Below are positions 43,412 through 52,261 of a stretch of 64,000 bases of DNA, piece after piece. Source of the DNA: JABSQH01 sp965230015 (GTDB taxonomy: Bacteria > Actinomycetota > Acidimicrobiia > Acidimicrobiales > Ilumatobacteraceae). The stretch covers positions 1 to 64,000 of the forward strand of contig CBDDKF010000001.1 in NCBI GenBank assembly GCA_965230015.1, written 5' to 3'. Position 1 is the first letter of the stretch; each line of letters begins with the position of its first letter. The notes beneath the pieces were generated by a model. It had not been told where the DNA came from, did no database searches, and was given only the letters and a program-made list of their open reading frames with translations. Both the position numbers and the translations under genes were made by a program.

Positions 43412-44185
43412 CTAGGCGGGTTCGAGGAGTTGCGCTCGGAGCGACGTGATGAGCGCAGGTGTCACGCCGAGATGGTCGATCGCATACTCGGTGAAACCGC
43501 CCCAGCGCTGTTCGACCACGTCGACCGTGCGCTCGAACACTTCGGTACGCGCGGTCAGGAACGGCGCCACGCGTTCGTCGTCGATGCCGTGGGCGTCGAG
43601 CAGTGGACGAAGCTCGCGCATCCGCGGCGGCATGAGGTGCTGCGTGGTGAGGTCGTAGTCGGCGACGATGGTCGTGCGCGGGACTCCGAGAACACCGAGC
43701 AGGAGGCCCGCAGCGAGCCCCGTGCGGTCCTTGCCGGCCGCGCAGTGGAACAGCAGCGGACGCGCCGACGCATTGGCTGCGAGTTCGAGCACCCGTCGAA
43801 ACTCGTCGACCAGACCGGACTCGATCTGGCCCACGTAGACCGCAGTGACATCGCTGTCGTCGGGAATCGGCAGCGTTCCGCCGATGATCATGTCTTCGAG
43901 CGTCTCGAACGGCCGAGCGCGGATCGATGGCGCTCGCCGCTGTTCCACGCTGATGCCGTCGGGGAGTCGACTGGGTCGAGCCCCAGCCTCCTCCGGTGAG
44001 CGAAGGTCGTACACGGTGGCGATACCCAGTTCGGCGACGCGCGCCATGTCGTCGTCGTTCAGCGCGCAGAGATCCGACGAGCGGTACAGCTCGCCCCACC
44101 GCACCCGACGCCCATCGGTGGTCTCGTACCCGCCGAGGTCACGGCAGTTGTGGCAGCCCTCGAGCGCGATGTGCCGTTCCGCCAT
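43412..44185 (-). CDS. tyrosine-type protein phosphatase (CX5R)
   Basis: The 257-residue protein has the active-site loop HCAAGKDRTG (CX5R) near residue 150 and an N-terminal NCRDLGGYETTDGR motif, as in tyrosine phosphatases of the PtpB/SipA-like group (bacterial dual-specificity type). The likely general-acid region lies upstream (VYDLRSPEE). CACACT (44192-44197) precedes ATG 44185 by 6 nt. The gene is bracketed by two groups of 47-bp palindromes. Confidence 0.88.
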   Translation of the reverse strand: MAERHIALEGCHNCRDLGGYETTDGRRVRWGELYRSSDLCALNDDDMARVAELGIATVYDLRSPEEAGARPSRLPDGISVEQRRAPSIRARPFETLEDMIIGGTLPIPDDSDVTAVYVGQIESGLVDEFRRVLELAANASARPLLFHCAAGKDRTGLAAGLLLGVLGVPRTTIVADYDLTTQHLMPPRMRELRPLLDAHGIDDERVAPFLTARTEVFERTVDVVEQRWGGFTEYAIDHLGVTPALITSLRAQLLEPA

Positions 44186-44279
44186 GGTGCCAGTGTGCCC
44201 GACCCGAGCCACGGCTCCGCGTGGGTTTCGAGGCGGCGGAGCACGGGCAGCGGCACTGAGACGGGCTGAGCTGCGCGGA

Positions 44280-44326
44280 TTCTCGGCGCCGGTGCTTGCG
44301 GCTTCCGCAACGGTCGACGCCGAGAA
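44280..44326. repeat. 47-bp palindrome family, copy C
   Basis: TTCTCGGCG...CGCCGAGAA, with left inner half CTTGCGG and right CCGCAAC and loop CTT. It is the first of three tandem copies in the 410-bp gap between the phosphatase and ABC genes. Confidence 0.85.
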
Positions 44327-44358
44327 CGGAGTTGGCACCCGCGGGTCGGTGGCGCGGA

Positions 44359-44405
44359 TTCTCGGCGTGTGTGGTTGCGGTTTCCGCAACGGTCGACGCC
44401 GAGAA
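44359..44405. repeat. 47-bp palindrome family, copy D
   Basis: The inner stem GTTGCGG/CCGCAAC is perfect with loop TTT. It follows copy C after 32 bp. Confidence 0.85.
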
Positions 44406-44441
44406 CGCGCACACGCGCAGCGATGTGGTCGGTGGTGTGGC

Positions 44442-44488
44442 TTCTCGGTGTCGGTGGTTGCGCTTTCCGCAACGGTCGACGCCGAGAA
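44442..44488. repeat. 47-bp palindrome family, copy E
   Basis: Inner stem GTTGCG/CGCAAC with loop CTTTC. It follows copy D after 36 bp; the sequence after it to 44582 holds nothing else I can name except the ABC gene's promoter. Confidence 0.85.
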
Positions 44489-44582
44489 CGTGTCTCGTGG
44501 GCAGAGGGTGCGACAGCGCGGTGGGGATAACCCGACTATCGAGACGCCCGGCTGCTCCATCGATTCGCGCGGCGCCGAGGCG

Positions 44583-44588
44583 CACGAT
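44583..44588 (+). promoter_or_regulatory. -10 box for the ABC-exporter operon
   Basis: CACGAT, 7 nt, ATG at 44596. It follows the three palindrome copies by about 95 bp. Confidence 0.4.
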
Positions 44589-44595
44589 CGATCAC

Positions 44596-45399
44596 ATGGA
44601 CACCGCACTCGAAACCCCGCTCGCCCCGTCGCCTGCCCCGTCGCCGACCGCCTCGCCCACCCCGCGCGTCCCGCTCGTGCGGGCCATCGACCTCACGCGT
44701 CGCTGGGGGCGCGGCGACGCTGCGCAGCTCGGAGTGGACCACGTCGATCTGTCGCTCGGCTCGGGCGAACTGGTCGCCATCGTCGGACCATCGGGTTCTG
44801 GCAAGTCCACACTCGGTGCGCTGATCGCCGGGATCGACCGACCCACGTCGGGATCGCTCGAGGTGGCGGGTACGCGCATCGACGGGCTGTCACGCGACCG
44901 ACTCGCCCAGTGGCGAGGGCGCCACGTGGGCATCGTGTTCCAGGACTTCCATCTCCTGCCCACGCTCACCGCACGCGAGAACGTGGAGCTCGCCGTCCGT
45001 CTCGCCGACCGCTCGGCCGGGCGCCGCGAGCGCAAGCACCGCGCCATGGAGGCGCTCGCAGCCGTCGGCTTGGGCGACAAGTCCAAGCGTCTCCCCAATC
45101 AGCTGAGCGGTGGCGAACAACAGCGCGTCGCGGTCGCCCGGGCGATCATCAACCGGCCACCGCTGATCGTCGCCGACGAGCCGACCGGATCGCTCGACCA
45201 GGCTGCCGGCCACATCGTCGCCGGCCTCCTCGCCGGACTGACCGACACTGGCACCACTGTGGTGATGATCACCCACGACGCCGAGCTGGCCGACGGCGCA
45301 GATCGGGTCGTCGAAATGCTCGATGGGCGCGTCCACCGCCACCTCGCTGCTGGGGTGGACGTCACGATGAATCTTCCCGCGATGGCGGTGGCGTCATGA
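44596..45399 (+). CDS. MacB/LolD-type ABC transporter ATP-binding protein
   Basis: The 267-residue ATPase has Walker A (VGPSGSGKST), the Q-loop (VFQDFHLLPTLTARENV), signature LSGGEQQRVAVARAI, Walker B (LIVADEPTGSLD) and the H-loop (MITHD). A Pro/Ala-rich N-terminal 25 residues is an extra. The stop overlaps the permease ATG (ATGA), so ATPase and permease are coupled. An upstream in-frame extension through the repeats is not coding. Confidence 0.92.
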   Translation: MDTALETPLAPSPAPSPTASPTPRVPLVRAIDLTRRWGRGDAAQLGVDHVDLSLGSGELVAIVGPSGSGKSTLGALIAGIDRPTSGSLEVAGTRIDGLSRDRLAQWRGRHVGIVFQDFHLLPTLTARENVELAVRLADRSAGRRERKHRAMEALAAVGLGDKSKRLPNQLSGGEQQRVAVARAIINRPPLIVADEPTGSLDQAAGHIVAGLLAGLTDTGTTVVMITHDAELADGADRVVEMLDGRVHRHLAAGVDVTMNLPAMAVAS

Positions 45400-47660
45400 A
45401 CGTGTTGCGCGAACTGCGCCGTGCTCCGGCGCGCATTCTCACCAGCGTGCTGGCGCTGGCCCTGGCCATCGGCGCAATCGGTGTGCTCGCTGTTCCTGCC
45501 GTGGCCGCCTCGTCGCTGCGCGCCGCGGGCGAGCGCGACCAAATCCCCCAGCTGGTGCTGACCACGACCGAGCTCGGCGGCGACGATCTTGCCGCCCTGA
45601 CCGCCGAGTACGAACCACGCGACGATGTGATCGCCGTCGAGGGCCAGATGGCCACTGCGATCGATGTGCCCGATGCCGGTGTGGTCGACGTAGTCGGCGT
45701 CGACATCGGCAACCAACGCGTCGACGTGATCGATCTCGACGCCGGGCGACTTCCGGCGACGAGCGGCGAGGTCGTCGCCAGCACACGCTTGGTCGAGGCC
45801 GCCGACATCGCCGTCGGCGACTCGATGCCCGTGTCGATCCCGGGCTCGATTTCTGGCTCGGTTCCTGGCGCGAACTCGGTCGAGTCGACGTCGATCGATG
45901 TGGTCGGCCTCGGCAACAGCAGCTACTGGACCGCCGAGCCGGTCGCGTTCGTCGCCCTCGACGACGCGCAGGCGATCGCCGGCACCGACGGCTACAACCG
46001 CGTCGTCGTCACATCGCCGTCGAACAGCACCGACGAGCTGTACGCACTCGCCGACGAGTTGCGCATCGATCTCGCCGCCGCCGGGGTGACCGTCACCACG
46101 CTCCCCGAGGTGATCCCCGCCGGGCAACACCCGATCGAGGAAGACATCACCCAGGTCAGCGTGATGATCGGCTTCCTGGGGATCGTCGCCGGCATCGTCG
46201 CCCTCGTGCTGCTGGCGTCGACCACCAACACATTGATCACCGAACGCACCCGTGAGGCTGCCGTGATGGGCGCCCTCGGCGCCCGCCCGCGTGCGCTCCG
46301 CCGTCGCCTCCGACGTATCGCCATGGCGATCGCGATCGCCGGACTGCTCATCGGCATCCCGCTGGGTATTGCCGTCGCCAACGTGATCGCCCGCCTGGTG
46401 CTGCAGGAGTTCGTCGGCGTCACACCCGGCCTCGCCGTATCGATTCCCGTGATCGTGGGCAGCGTGCTGTTCGCGCTCGTCGGCGCCCGCCTGGTGTCGG
46501 CACGCGCGGCACGACGGGTGACCAAGGCGCCGCTCGCCGAGTCGCTGCGCGATCGCGACGGCAACCCGTTCGGTCGCCGGTGGAGCGAGCGCGTGCTCGC
46601 CCGAGTGCGTCTGGGCGGGTTGCGCACCCGGATCGCCACACGTAACGGATGGCACCGTCGCGCACGGTCGGTAGCGATCGCCGCTCAGATCACCGCAGCG
46701 ATCGCCGCGCTGATGATCGTCGCTTCGATGGCGACGACGATCAACGACTTCAACGCCGCAGAGAGCGAGCCATGGAACTGGCGCAGCCAGACCGTCGTGG
46801 CCGGCAGCGGGCTCGACATCGACCGCTCCGTTGCCGACGAGCGTTCTGAGGTGGCCATCGACACGATCGGCCTCTACGACGACTGGGAGATCGATGTGCG
46901 TGGCCTTGCCCCCGACACCGAGATGATCGACCGGCAGGTCACCGAGGGCACCTGGTTCGCCGATGGACGCGACGCGGTGGTCTCGGAGGGCTTTGCCTCA
47001 CGTGTCGGCATCGATGTCGGCGATCGGATCGAGGTCGAGGTGGCCTCGGGCACCACCAGCTTCGACGTGGTCGGGCTCCACCGCGAGCGCGGCCGATCGG
47101 TGTTCGTGCCGACCGCCACGCTGGCCGCCGATCTCGGGCGGCCCGACGCGGGCAATGTCCTGTTCTCGCTCGACGAGGAGCCCGCAGCGACACCCGACGG
47201 CATCGTCATCACCGATCGTTTCGACGATCTCACCGACGACGAGGCCAGCCGCAACGCGATCCTCCTCATCTTCGGGGCGATCGGTGTGGTGGTGGTGTCG
47301 GTCGCCGGCCTTGCCGTGGCCTCCGGCATGGCGGTGAGCGTGTACGAGCGGCGCCACCAGGTGGCTGCGATGCAGGCGATCGGTGCCCGCCGCAGCGACA
47401 TCCGGCGCACCGTGCTCGGCGAGCTCCTCCCGCTGGCGATCGCTGGCACGGCAGCAGGGCTGGCCCTCGGGTACGTCGGCGCACTGGCGATCGCCCAGTC
47501 GTTCGAGGCCGCGGACGCTGTGGAGATCGGCTTCACGTACGCCACCGGGGCGATCCCCGTCGCGGTGGCGGTGGTGCTTCTCGGCTGCGTTGCCCTCGCC
47601 GCCGTGGTCGTTCGCCAGGTCGGACGGCGTACGCTCGCCGAAACGCTGAGGACGTCATGA
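45396..47660 (+). CDS. FtsX/MacB-type ABC transporter permease
   Basis: The 754-residue permease has two FtsX-like modules. The N-terminal helix (ILTSVLALALAIGAIGVLAV) precedes an extracytoplasmic domain; three helices near residues 250-380 close the first half, then a second extracytoplasmic domain and the last helices (VVVSVAGLAVASGMAV...). The motif NTLITERTREAAVMGALGARPRAL is typical of the MacB/LolCE class. Substrate (lipid, peptide or drug) is unknown; the two-component genes downstream suggest envelope stress control. Confidence 0.88.
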   Translation: MNVLRELRRAPARILTSVLALALAIGAIGVLAVPAVAASSLRAAGERDQIPQLVLTTTELGGDDLAALTAEYEPRDDVIAVEGQMATAIDVPDAGVVDVVGVDIGNQRVDVIDLDAGRLPATSGEVVASTRLVEAADIAVGDSMPVSIPGSISGSVPGANSVESTSIDVVGLGNSSYWTAEPVAFVALDDAQAIAGTDGYNRVVVTSPSNSTDELYALADELRIDLAAAGVTVTTLPEVIPAGQHPIEEDITQVSVMIGFLGIVAGIVALVLLASTTNTLITERTREAAVMGALGARPRALRRRLRRIAMAIAIAGLLIGIPLGIAVANVIARLVLQEFVGVTPGLAVSIPVIVGSVLFALVGARLVSARAARRVTKAPLAESLRDRDGNPFGRRWSERVLARVRLGGLRTRIATRNGWHRRARSVAIAAQITAAIAALMIVASMATTINDFNAAESEPWNWRSQTVVAGSGLDIDRSVADERSEVAIDTIGLYDDWEIDVRGLAPDTEMIDRQVTEGTWFADGRDAVVSEGFASRVGIDVGDRIEVEVASGTTSFDVVGLHRERGRSVFVPTATLAADLGRPDAGNVLFSLDEEPAATPDGIVITDRFDDLTDDEASRNAILLIFGAIGVVVVSVAGLAVASGMAVSVYERRHQVAAMQAIGARRSDIRRTVLGELLPLAIAGTAAGLALGYVGALAIAQSFEAADAVEIGFTYATGAIPVAVAVVLLGCVALAAVVVRQVGRRTLAETLRTS

Positions 47661-49024
47661 CCACTGCCCCAGAGACTCCTACCGTCGAGCCGCCGGCCGG
47701 TCAGGCGACCCCTCGCGCCGCGAGCGGTTCGTCGTGGCCGGCGCCGGGCGCCGCAGACGGCGGCGAACACTCGGCGTCGCCACGCCCCCGACGCACGGCA
47801 CGTGAGTGGGCCGAATGGTGGCTGCGTCCGGTGATCGAAGCCCGCACGTGGGTGGCCGTCGGCTACCTGTTCGTTGGCGTGGTCTGGGCGCCGCTGATGT
47901 TCGTCGCCGTCGTTGCGTTGATCGCCATCACCTTCTCGTTGTCGCTCGTCGTGGTCGGGCTGGCGCTCGTGCCAGCGGCGTTCGGCGTGATCAACGGCCT
48001 CGCCCGCATCGAGCGCGCCCGGGCCACATGGGTGGGCGCGCCGATTCCGCCACGGCAGATGCGACCGCGCCCGACCGGCGTGGCGTGGTGGCGTCGGATG
48101 ATCGCCCCACTCAGCGACCCGACACGCTGGCGCCAGGTGGCCTTCGTGATGGCCAGCCTGATCGCCATGCCGGTGCTGTTCGGCGTGGCGATGGTGCCCT
48201 GGGGTCTGGTCGCTCAGCTGCCTGCGGGGATCTGGCTGCTCGGCCTGATCCTGGCTGTGGGGGTGGCCGGTGGCGTTGCCCGTCTGTCGGTTGCCGTGGC
48301 CGGCGTGGCTCATCGCTACGTGGCCTGGTTCCTCGGACCCGACTCGAACGAGGAGCTGCAGCAGCGCGTCGACGAGCTGTCGGGACAACGCCAGGCGATT
48401 CTCGACGCAGTGGCCGCGGAGCGCCAGCGCATCGAGCGCAACCTGCACGATGGCGTCCAACAGCAGTTGGTGGCCATCGGGATCGACATCGGTCGCGCCG
48501 CCGGGCGCGTCGATGCGGAACCCGCCGAGGCGCGCGCCCTCCTCGACGAGGCCCGCGACAAGCTGCGCGATTCGATCGGCGAGTTGCGTCTGATCGGGCG
48601 TGGGTTGCACCCGTCGGTGCTCGGCGACCGCGGGCTCGATGCGGCGCTGTCGTCGGTGGTGGCCGGTGGTCCCATCCCGATGACGGTCGAGGTCGACCTC
48701 GACGGCGTGCAGCCCGCCGAGCTTCCCGACGACGTCGCCACCACCGCCTACTACGTCGTGAACGAGGCGGTGGCCAACGTGTACAAGCACTCTCGTGCGC
48801 GCGCCGGGTCGGTACGGATCTCGCGCGTGGTGGCGCCGCGCGCCGCGCTGGTGGTCGAGGTGCGCGACGACGGTCGCGGCGGCGCCAACCCCGCCGGCGG
48901 CAGCGGCATGGCCGGCATGCGCGCCCGGGTCGAGGGTGTCGACGGCACCTTCGATGTGCGCTCGCCGAAGGGCGGGCCGACCGAGGTAGTTGCCACGGTG
49001 CCGATCGGCGGAGGCGACCGATGA
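47657..49024 (+). CDS. NarL-type sensor histidine kinase
   Basis: The 455-residue kinase has about four to five N-terminal helices (residues 65-225), a HisKA_3 dimerisation region with the phospho-His motif ERQRIERNLHDGVQQQL near residue 270, and an ATPase domain with N-box VVNEAVANVYKHS and G-box DDGRGG. It is short of an obvious extracytoplasmic sensor, so it may sense the membrane or the transporter. It overlaps the permease (4 nt) and its regulator (4 nt). Confidence 0.9.
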   Translation: MTTAPETPTVEPPAGQATPRAASGSSWPAPGAADGGEHSASPRPRRTAREWAEWWLRPVIEARTWVAVGYLFVGVVWAPLMFVAVVALIAITFSLSLVVVGLALVPAAFGVINGLARIERARATWVGAPIPPRQMRPRPTGVAWWRRMIAPLSDPTRWRQVAFVMASLIAMPVLFGVAMVPWGLVAQLPAGIWLLGLILAVGVAGGVARLSVAVAGVAHRYVAWFLGPDSNEELQQRVDELSGQRQAILDAVAAERQRIERNLHDGVQQQLVAIGIDIGRAAGRVDAEPAEARALLDEARDKLRDSIGELRLIGRGLHPSVLGDRGLDAALSSVVAGGPIPMTVEVDLDGVQPAELPDDVATTAYYVVNEAVANVYKHSRARAGSVRISRVVAPRAALVVEVRDDGRGGANPAGGSGMAGMRARVEGVDGTFDVRSPKGGPTEVVATVPIGGGDR

Positions 49025-49680
49025 CTGAACTCACCGCCGTGGTGGCCGACGACTCGGTGCTCCTGCGCGACGGCGTGGTGCGACTGCTGGCCGATGCTGG
49101 CATCGACGTGGTCGCCGCCGTAGGTGATGGCGACGCCTTGGTGGCGGCCGTGGCCGAGCATCGTCCCAACGTGGCCCTGGTCGATGTGCGCATGCCGCCA
49201 ACCCACACCGACGAGGGCATCCGCGCGGCGGTCGAGATCCGCCGCAGCCATCGCGACGTCGCGGTGCTGGTGCTGTCGCAATACGTCGAAGAGCACTACG
49301 CCACCGAACTGTTGGCCGGTGATACCGAGGGTGTCGGCTACCTGCTGAAAGATCGTGTGGTCGACATCGACGAGTTCGTGGCAGCGGTGCGCCGCGTGGC
49401 GGCAGGTGGGAGCGCTGTCGATGGCGAGGTGGTGCGCCAACTCCTCGGCCGCAGCTCGCGTACATCCGAACTCGACCGGCTCACACCACGCGAGCGTGAA
49501 GTGCTCGAGCTGATGGCCGAAGGGCTGTCCAACGCCGGAATCGCCGAACGGCTCGTCGTGTCGCTCGGCGCAGTGGAGAAGCACATCTCGAACGTGTTCA
49601 CCAAGCTCGACCTCGAGCAGGTGGAGCACGCCCACCGCCGCGTCCTCGCAGTGCTCACCTACCTGGACGACCGCAATTGA
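49021..49680 (+). CDS. NarL/FixJ-type response regulator
   Basis: The 219-residue regulator has an N-terminal receiver domain (VVADDSVLLRDGVV, phospho-Asp in ALVDVRMPP near residue 57) and a LuxR DNA-binding domain (LTPREREVLELMAEGLSN). It shares an operon with its kinase and the ABC exporter and probably controls them. Confidence 0.93.
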   Translation: MTELTAVVADDSVLLRDGVVRLLADAGIDVVAAVGDGDALVAAVAEHRPNVALVDVRMPPTHTDEGIRAAVEIRRSHRDVAVLVLSQYVEEHYATELLAGDTEGVGYLLKDRVVDIDEFVAAVRRVAAGGSAVDGEVVRQLLGRSSRTSELDRLTPREREVLELMAEGLSNAGIAERLVVSLGAVEKHISNVFTKLDLEQVEHAHRRVLAVLTYLDDRN

Positions 49681-49739
49681 CGGACGACCGCAACTGAACC
49701 GCGATCGACGTGCGACCGTGCACGACGTGGTGTCGCTGG

Positions 49740-49745
49740 CACACT
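49740..49745 (+). promoter_or_regulatory. -10 box for the CopC-CopD gene
   Basis: CACACT, 6 nt, GTG at 49752. It is consistent with a leaderless start that separates this gene from the operon upstream. Confidence 0.35.
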
Positions 49746-49751
49746 GATGGT

Positions 49752-51290
49752 GTGAAGCGCACGATGGTGGCGGTCGCGGCGATGCTCGCCGTGTTGTTCG
49801 CGCCGACGGGCGCGCACGCCCACACGGGACTCGAGTCGTCGACACCATCGGAGGGCTCCACCGTCGACGGACCGCTGTCGGAGGTGCTGCTCACGTTCTC
49901 CGGTGACGCGTCGCCGGTCGATGATGGTGTGGCGGTTGCCGGTGCCGACGGGGCCACACAGGTCGCGGCGACGATCGAGTCGATCGAGCCCGCGGCCATC
50001 GTCGCCCGCTTCGACCCGCCGCTGCCCGCCGGGCCGTACACCCTGGCCTGGCAGGTGCGATCGGCCGATGGTCATGTGATCGACGGCGCGTTCAGCTTCG
50101 CCGTGGCGTCACCGCCGGCCACCACCACGCCCGCCACGACGACGCCCCCGACGACGGCGCCGGCCACCACCGTCCCAGCGACTCCAACGACCGCCCCCGT
50201 CGACACCGCGCCGCCGGACACCAGTGCCGCACCCACCACCGCGCCAGCAGCAGCAGTGCCCGACCCAGCGGACGACGAATCGGATCTCGCCGCCGCGCCC
50301 GCTGCCGAACCTCCACCCGCGGCGCCGACCCTCGACACCGGGGTGACCGACGACTCCACCGCTGCCGATCTCGGCCGGATGCTCGCGTTCCCCGCAGCGA
50401 TCGTCGTCATCGGCCTGCTCGTGTTCGCCGCCACCTCGTTCGCCGGTCGAGCCGCCGACCTGGGGGCGCTGGCCGTCGCCGTGCGCATCCTCGCTGCCCT
50501 GGTCGCCGTCGGTGCGGCGATCGAGTTGGTCGGCCTGGGTTCGGCGTTCGGCTCGATCGGTGATGCGCTCGGAGAATCGGGTGGCCGAGCCGCCCTTGCA
50601 CGCGTGATCGGCGGTGTCCTCCTGGCCGTCGGCCTGGGCGCTGTGGTCGCTCGCCCGCAACCCACTGCGCTCTCGGCGGCGGTGGCCGACGCCGAGCTGA
50701 CCAGCTCCGACACCGATGCGCCACCCTCCGCAACGCGCTGGCGGCCGACCATCGCCAACGCGGTCGGCATCATCGGCGCTGCCGTGATCGTTGCGTCGTT
50801 CGCCTTCGATGGACACACGGTGAGCGAGGGTCCCCGCTGGCTGCACGCCACATCGAGCGTGCTCCACGTGGTCGCTGCCGCCGTGTGGGCGGGCGGCGTC
50901 GTTGCGCTCGCGGTGCTGTTGTGGCGCCGCCATCGCGCCGCGGTGCCGAGTGCCGCCGGCGAGATGACGCTGCGCTTCTCGGTGATCGCCATGGTTGCAC
51001 TCGTCGTGGCCGCCATCGCCGGCGTCGCCATGGCCTTGATGATCGACAGTGACGTCGCCGGCTACCTCGACACCGACTGGGGGCGACTCCTTGCGGTGAA
51101 GCTCGGCCTGGTCGTGGTGGCGGCGGCCATCGGTGCCTACAACCACTTCGCGGTGTTGCCCCGGCTCGAGGCTGGAGTGGCCGACGCCGAGCGGATCGCT
51201 CGGCGCACGTTGACCGTCGAAGCGGCGGTGTTGGTGTCGGCGGCTGTGGTCAGCGGGTTGCTGGTTGCCGCCTCGACGCTGGCGACGTAG
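49752..51290 (+). CDS. CopC-CopD fusion protein (copper resistance/uptake)
   Basis: A 512-residue protein beginning with a signal peptide (VKRTMVAVAAMLAVLFAPTGAHAHTGLESS). The mature N-terminus begins at His, as in CopC/YcnJ copper-binding proteins, and the CopC domain (about residues 24-120) continues GPLSEVLLTF. A Thr/Pro/Ala-rich linker of about 100 residues joins it to eight or so helices of the CopD type. It probably takes up or binds copper for cytochrome oxidase or resistance. GTG 49752 is preferred; ATG 49764 lies four codons in. Confidence 0.85.
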   Translation: MKRTMVAVAAMLAVLFAPTGAHAHTGLESSTPSEGSTVDGPLSEVLLTFSGDASPVDDGVAVAGADGATQVAATIESIEPAAIVARFDPPLPAGPYTLAWQVRSADGHVIDGAFSFAVASPPATTTPATTTPPTTAPATTVPATPTTAPVDTAPPDTSAAPTTAPAAAVPDPADDESDLAAAPAAEPPPAAPTLDTGVTDDSTAADLGRMLAFPAAIVVIGLLVFAATSFAGRAADLGALAVAVRILAALVAVGAAIELVGLGSAFGSIGDALGESGGRAALARVIGGVLLAVGLGAVVARPQPTALSAAVADAELTSSDTDAPPSATRWRPTIANAVGIIGAAVIVASFAFDGHTVSEGPRWLHATSSVLHVVAAAVWAGGVVALAVLLWRRHRAAVPSAAGEMTLRFSVIAMVALVVAAIAGVAMALMIDSDVAGYLDTDWGRLLAVKLGLVVVAAAIGAYNHFAVLPRLEAGVADAERIARRTLTVEAAVLVSAAVVSGLLVAASTLAT

Positions 51291-51297
51291 CGGTCGT

Positions 51298-51319
51298 GTC
51301 GGCGGCGGGTGCCGCCGAC
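51298..51319. terminator. hairpin terminator between copCD and the desaturase
   Basis: A perfect 9-bp stem (GTCGGCGGC/GCCGCCGAC) with a 4-nt loop lies between two convergent stop codons. It can serve both strands; no T-run follows. Confidence 0.6.
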
Positions 51320-51321
51320 GA

Positions 51322-52251
51322 TCAGGCGGGCTGCAAGGCAGCGGCGCGCTTCTCGGCGAACCGCTTGGCCACGCGCTCGCTCGTGGCGAGTCGCTTCATC
51401 AGGCGCTCTTGTGCCTTGGCGCCTTCACCGCTCAGGCCGGTGATGTTGGCCGCGTCCCATTGGCGCATCACCACGGGGACGATGATCTGCTCGTGGTGCA
51501 CCTGGAGGTCGTAGATCCCGGCCTTGGCGATGAGCGCCGCGTGATGGTCGAAGTTGGGGATACCGGTGCCGGGCATCTTGAAGTGCCGCACCTGGGTGTC
51601 CATGGCGATCATCATCGTGTTGGGGTCGGCTTCGATCGCTGCTGCGGCAAGGTCGCGGTAGAACAGCTGATGCAGGTTCTCGTCGCTGCCGACGCGCTTC
51701 ATCACCTCGTGGCCGACCGGGTCGCCCAACTGAGCGCCGGTGTTGCGATGGGCGATGCGCGTGGCCAGTTCCTGGAGCGCGAGATAGATGAAGCCCTCGT
51801 GCAGCGGCGGATCGGGGGTCTCGCCGCCCGATACCTGGGCCATCCGCGACCGTTCGAGTTCGACGGGGTCGATCGCCCGGGTGGTCATGAGGTAGCCGTA
51901 GATGGCCATCGAGTGCCGGCCCTCTTCGGCCGTCCAGCGTCGGACCCACGTGCCCCACGCGCCGTCGGCGCCAAACATCCGCTCGACCGAGCGGAAGTAG
52001 TACGGCAGGTTGTCCTCGGTGAGCAGGTTCACCAGCAGTGCGCTGCGCACCTCGGGCCCGATCTCGTGCCCGGCCAGGTCGGCGTCGTCGGGTGACCATT
52101 CGTGGCCGTCGACGTGGTCTCGGCCGCGGCTGTAGGGCACGTACTCGTGCGGGAACCACTCCTTGGAGGCCTGGAGGTGGCGCTCGAGCAGCTGCTCGGC
52201 GACCGGCTCCAGCTCGTGCAGGAGGTCGACATCGGCGGGACGCTGACTCAC
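51322..52251 (-). CDS. acyl-[acyl-carrier-protein] desaturase (ferritin-like di-iron)
   Basis: The 309-residue protein is a stearoyl-ACP desaturase-type di-iron enzyme (DesA-like). The iron-binding motifs are EEGRHSM in TAEEGRHSMAIYGYLM near residue 115 and DENLHQL near residue 195; an additional Glu helix (LTEDNLPYYFRSVERMF) precedes the first. It introduces a double bond into acyl-ACP. The start, GTG 52251, is backed by TAGAGT (52259-52264) 7 nt upstream and no ribosome binding site. The box overlaps an 18-bp palindromic operator, so a TetR-family repressor probably controls it. Confidence 0.88.
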   Translation of the reverse strand: MSQRPADVDLLHELEPVAEQLLERHLQASKEWFPHEYVPYSRGRDHVDGHEWSPDDADLAGHEIGPEVRSALLVNLLTEDNLPYYFRSVERMFGADGAWGTWVRRWTAEEGRHSMAIYGYLMTTRAIDPVELERSRMAQVSGGETPDPPLHEGFIYLALQELATRIAHRNTGAQLGDPVGHEVMKRVGSDENLHQLFYRDLAAAAIEADPNTMMIAMDTQVRHFKMPGTGIPNFDHHAALIAKAGIYDLQVHHEQIIVPVVMRQWDAANITGLSGEGAKAQERLMKRLATSERVAKRFAEKRAAALQPA

Positions 52252-52261
52252 GGAGGTGACT

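Noticed and set aside
43253..44488. A CRISPR array
   Set aside because: Spacing of 32-36 bp between 47-bp units resembles CRISPR, but the copies differ from each other at many positions, occur in groups of two and three with a gene between, and no cas genes are in the window.
43253..44488. Integron attC sites
   Set aside because: No tyrosine-recombinase gene, no conserved GTTRRRY core, and the flanking genes are divergent rather than cassette-like.
44296..44595. N-terminal extension of the ABC ATPase
   Set aside because: It reads only the palindrome repeats; a promoter box supports ATG 44596.
43845..45395. N-terminal extension of the ABC permease into the phosphatase gene
   Set aside because: It crosses the palindrome repeats and another gene and has no homology features; the permease starts at 45396 by coupling.
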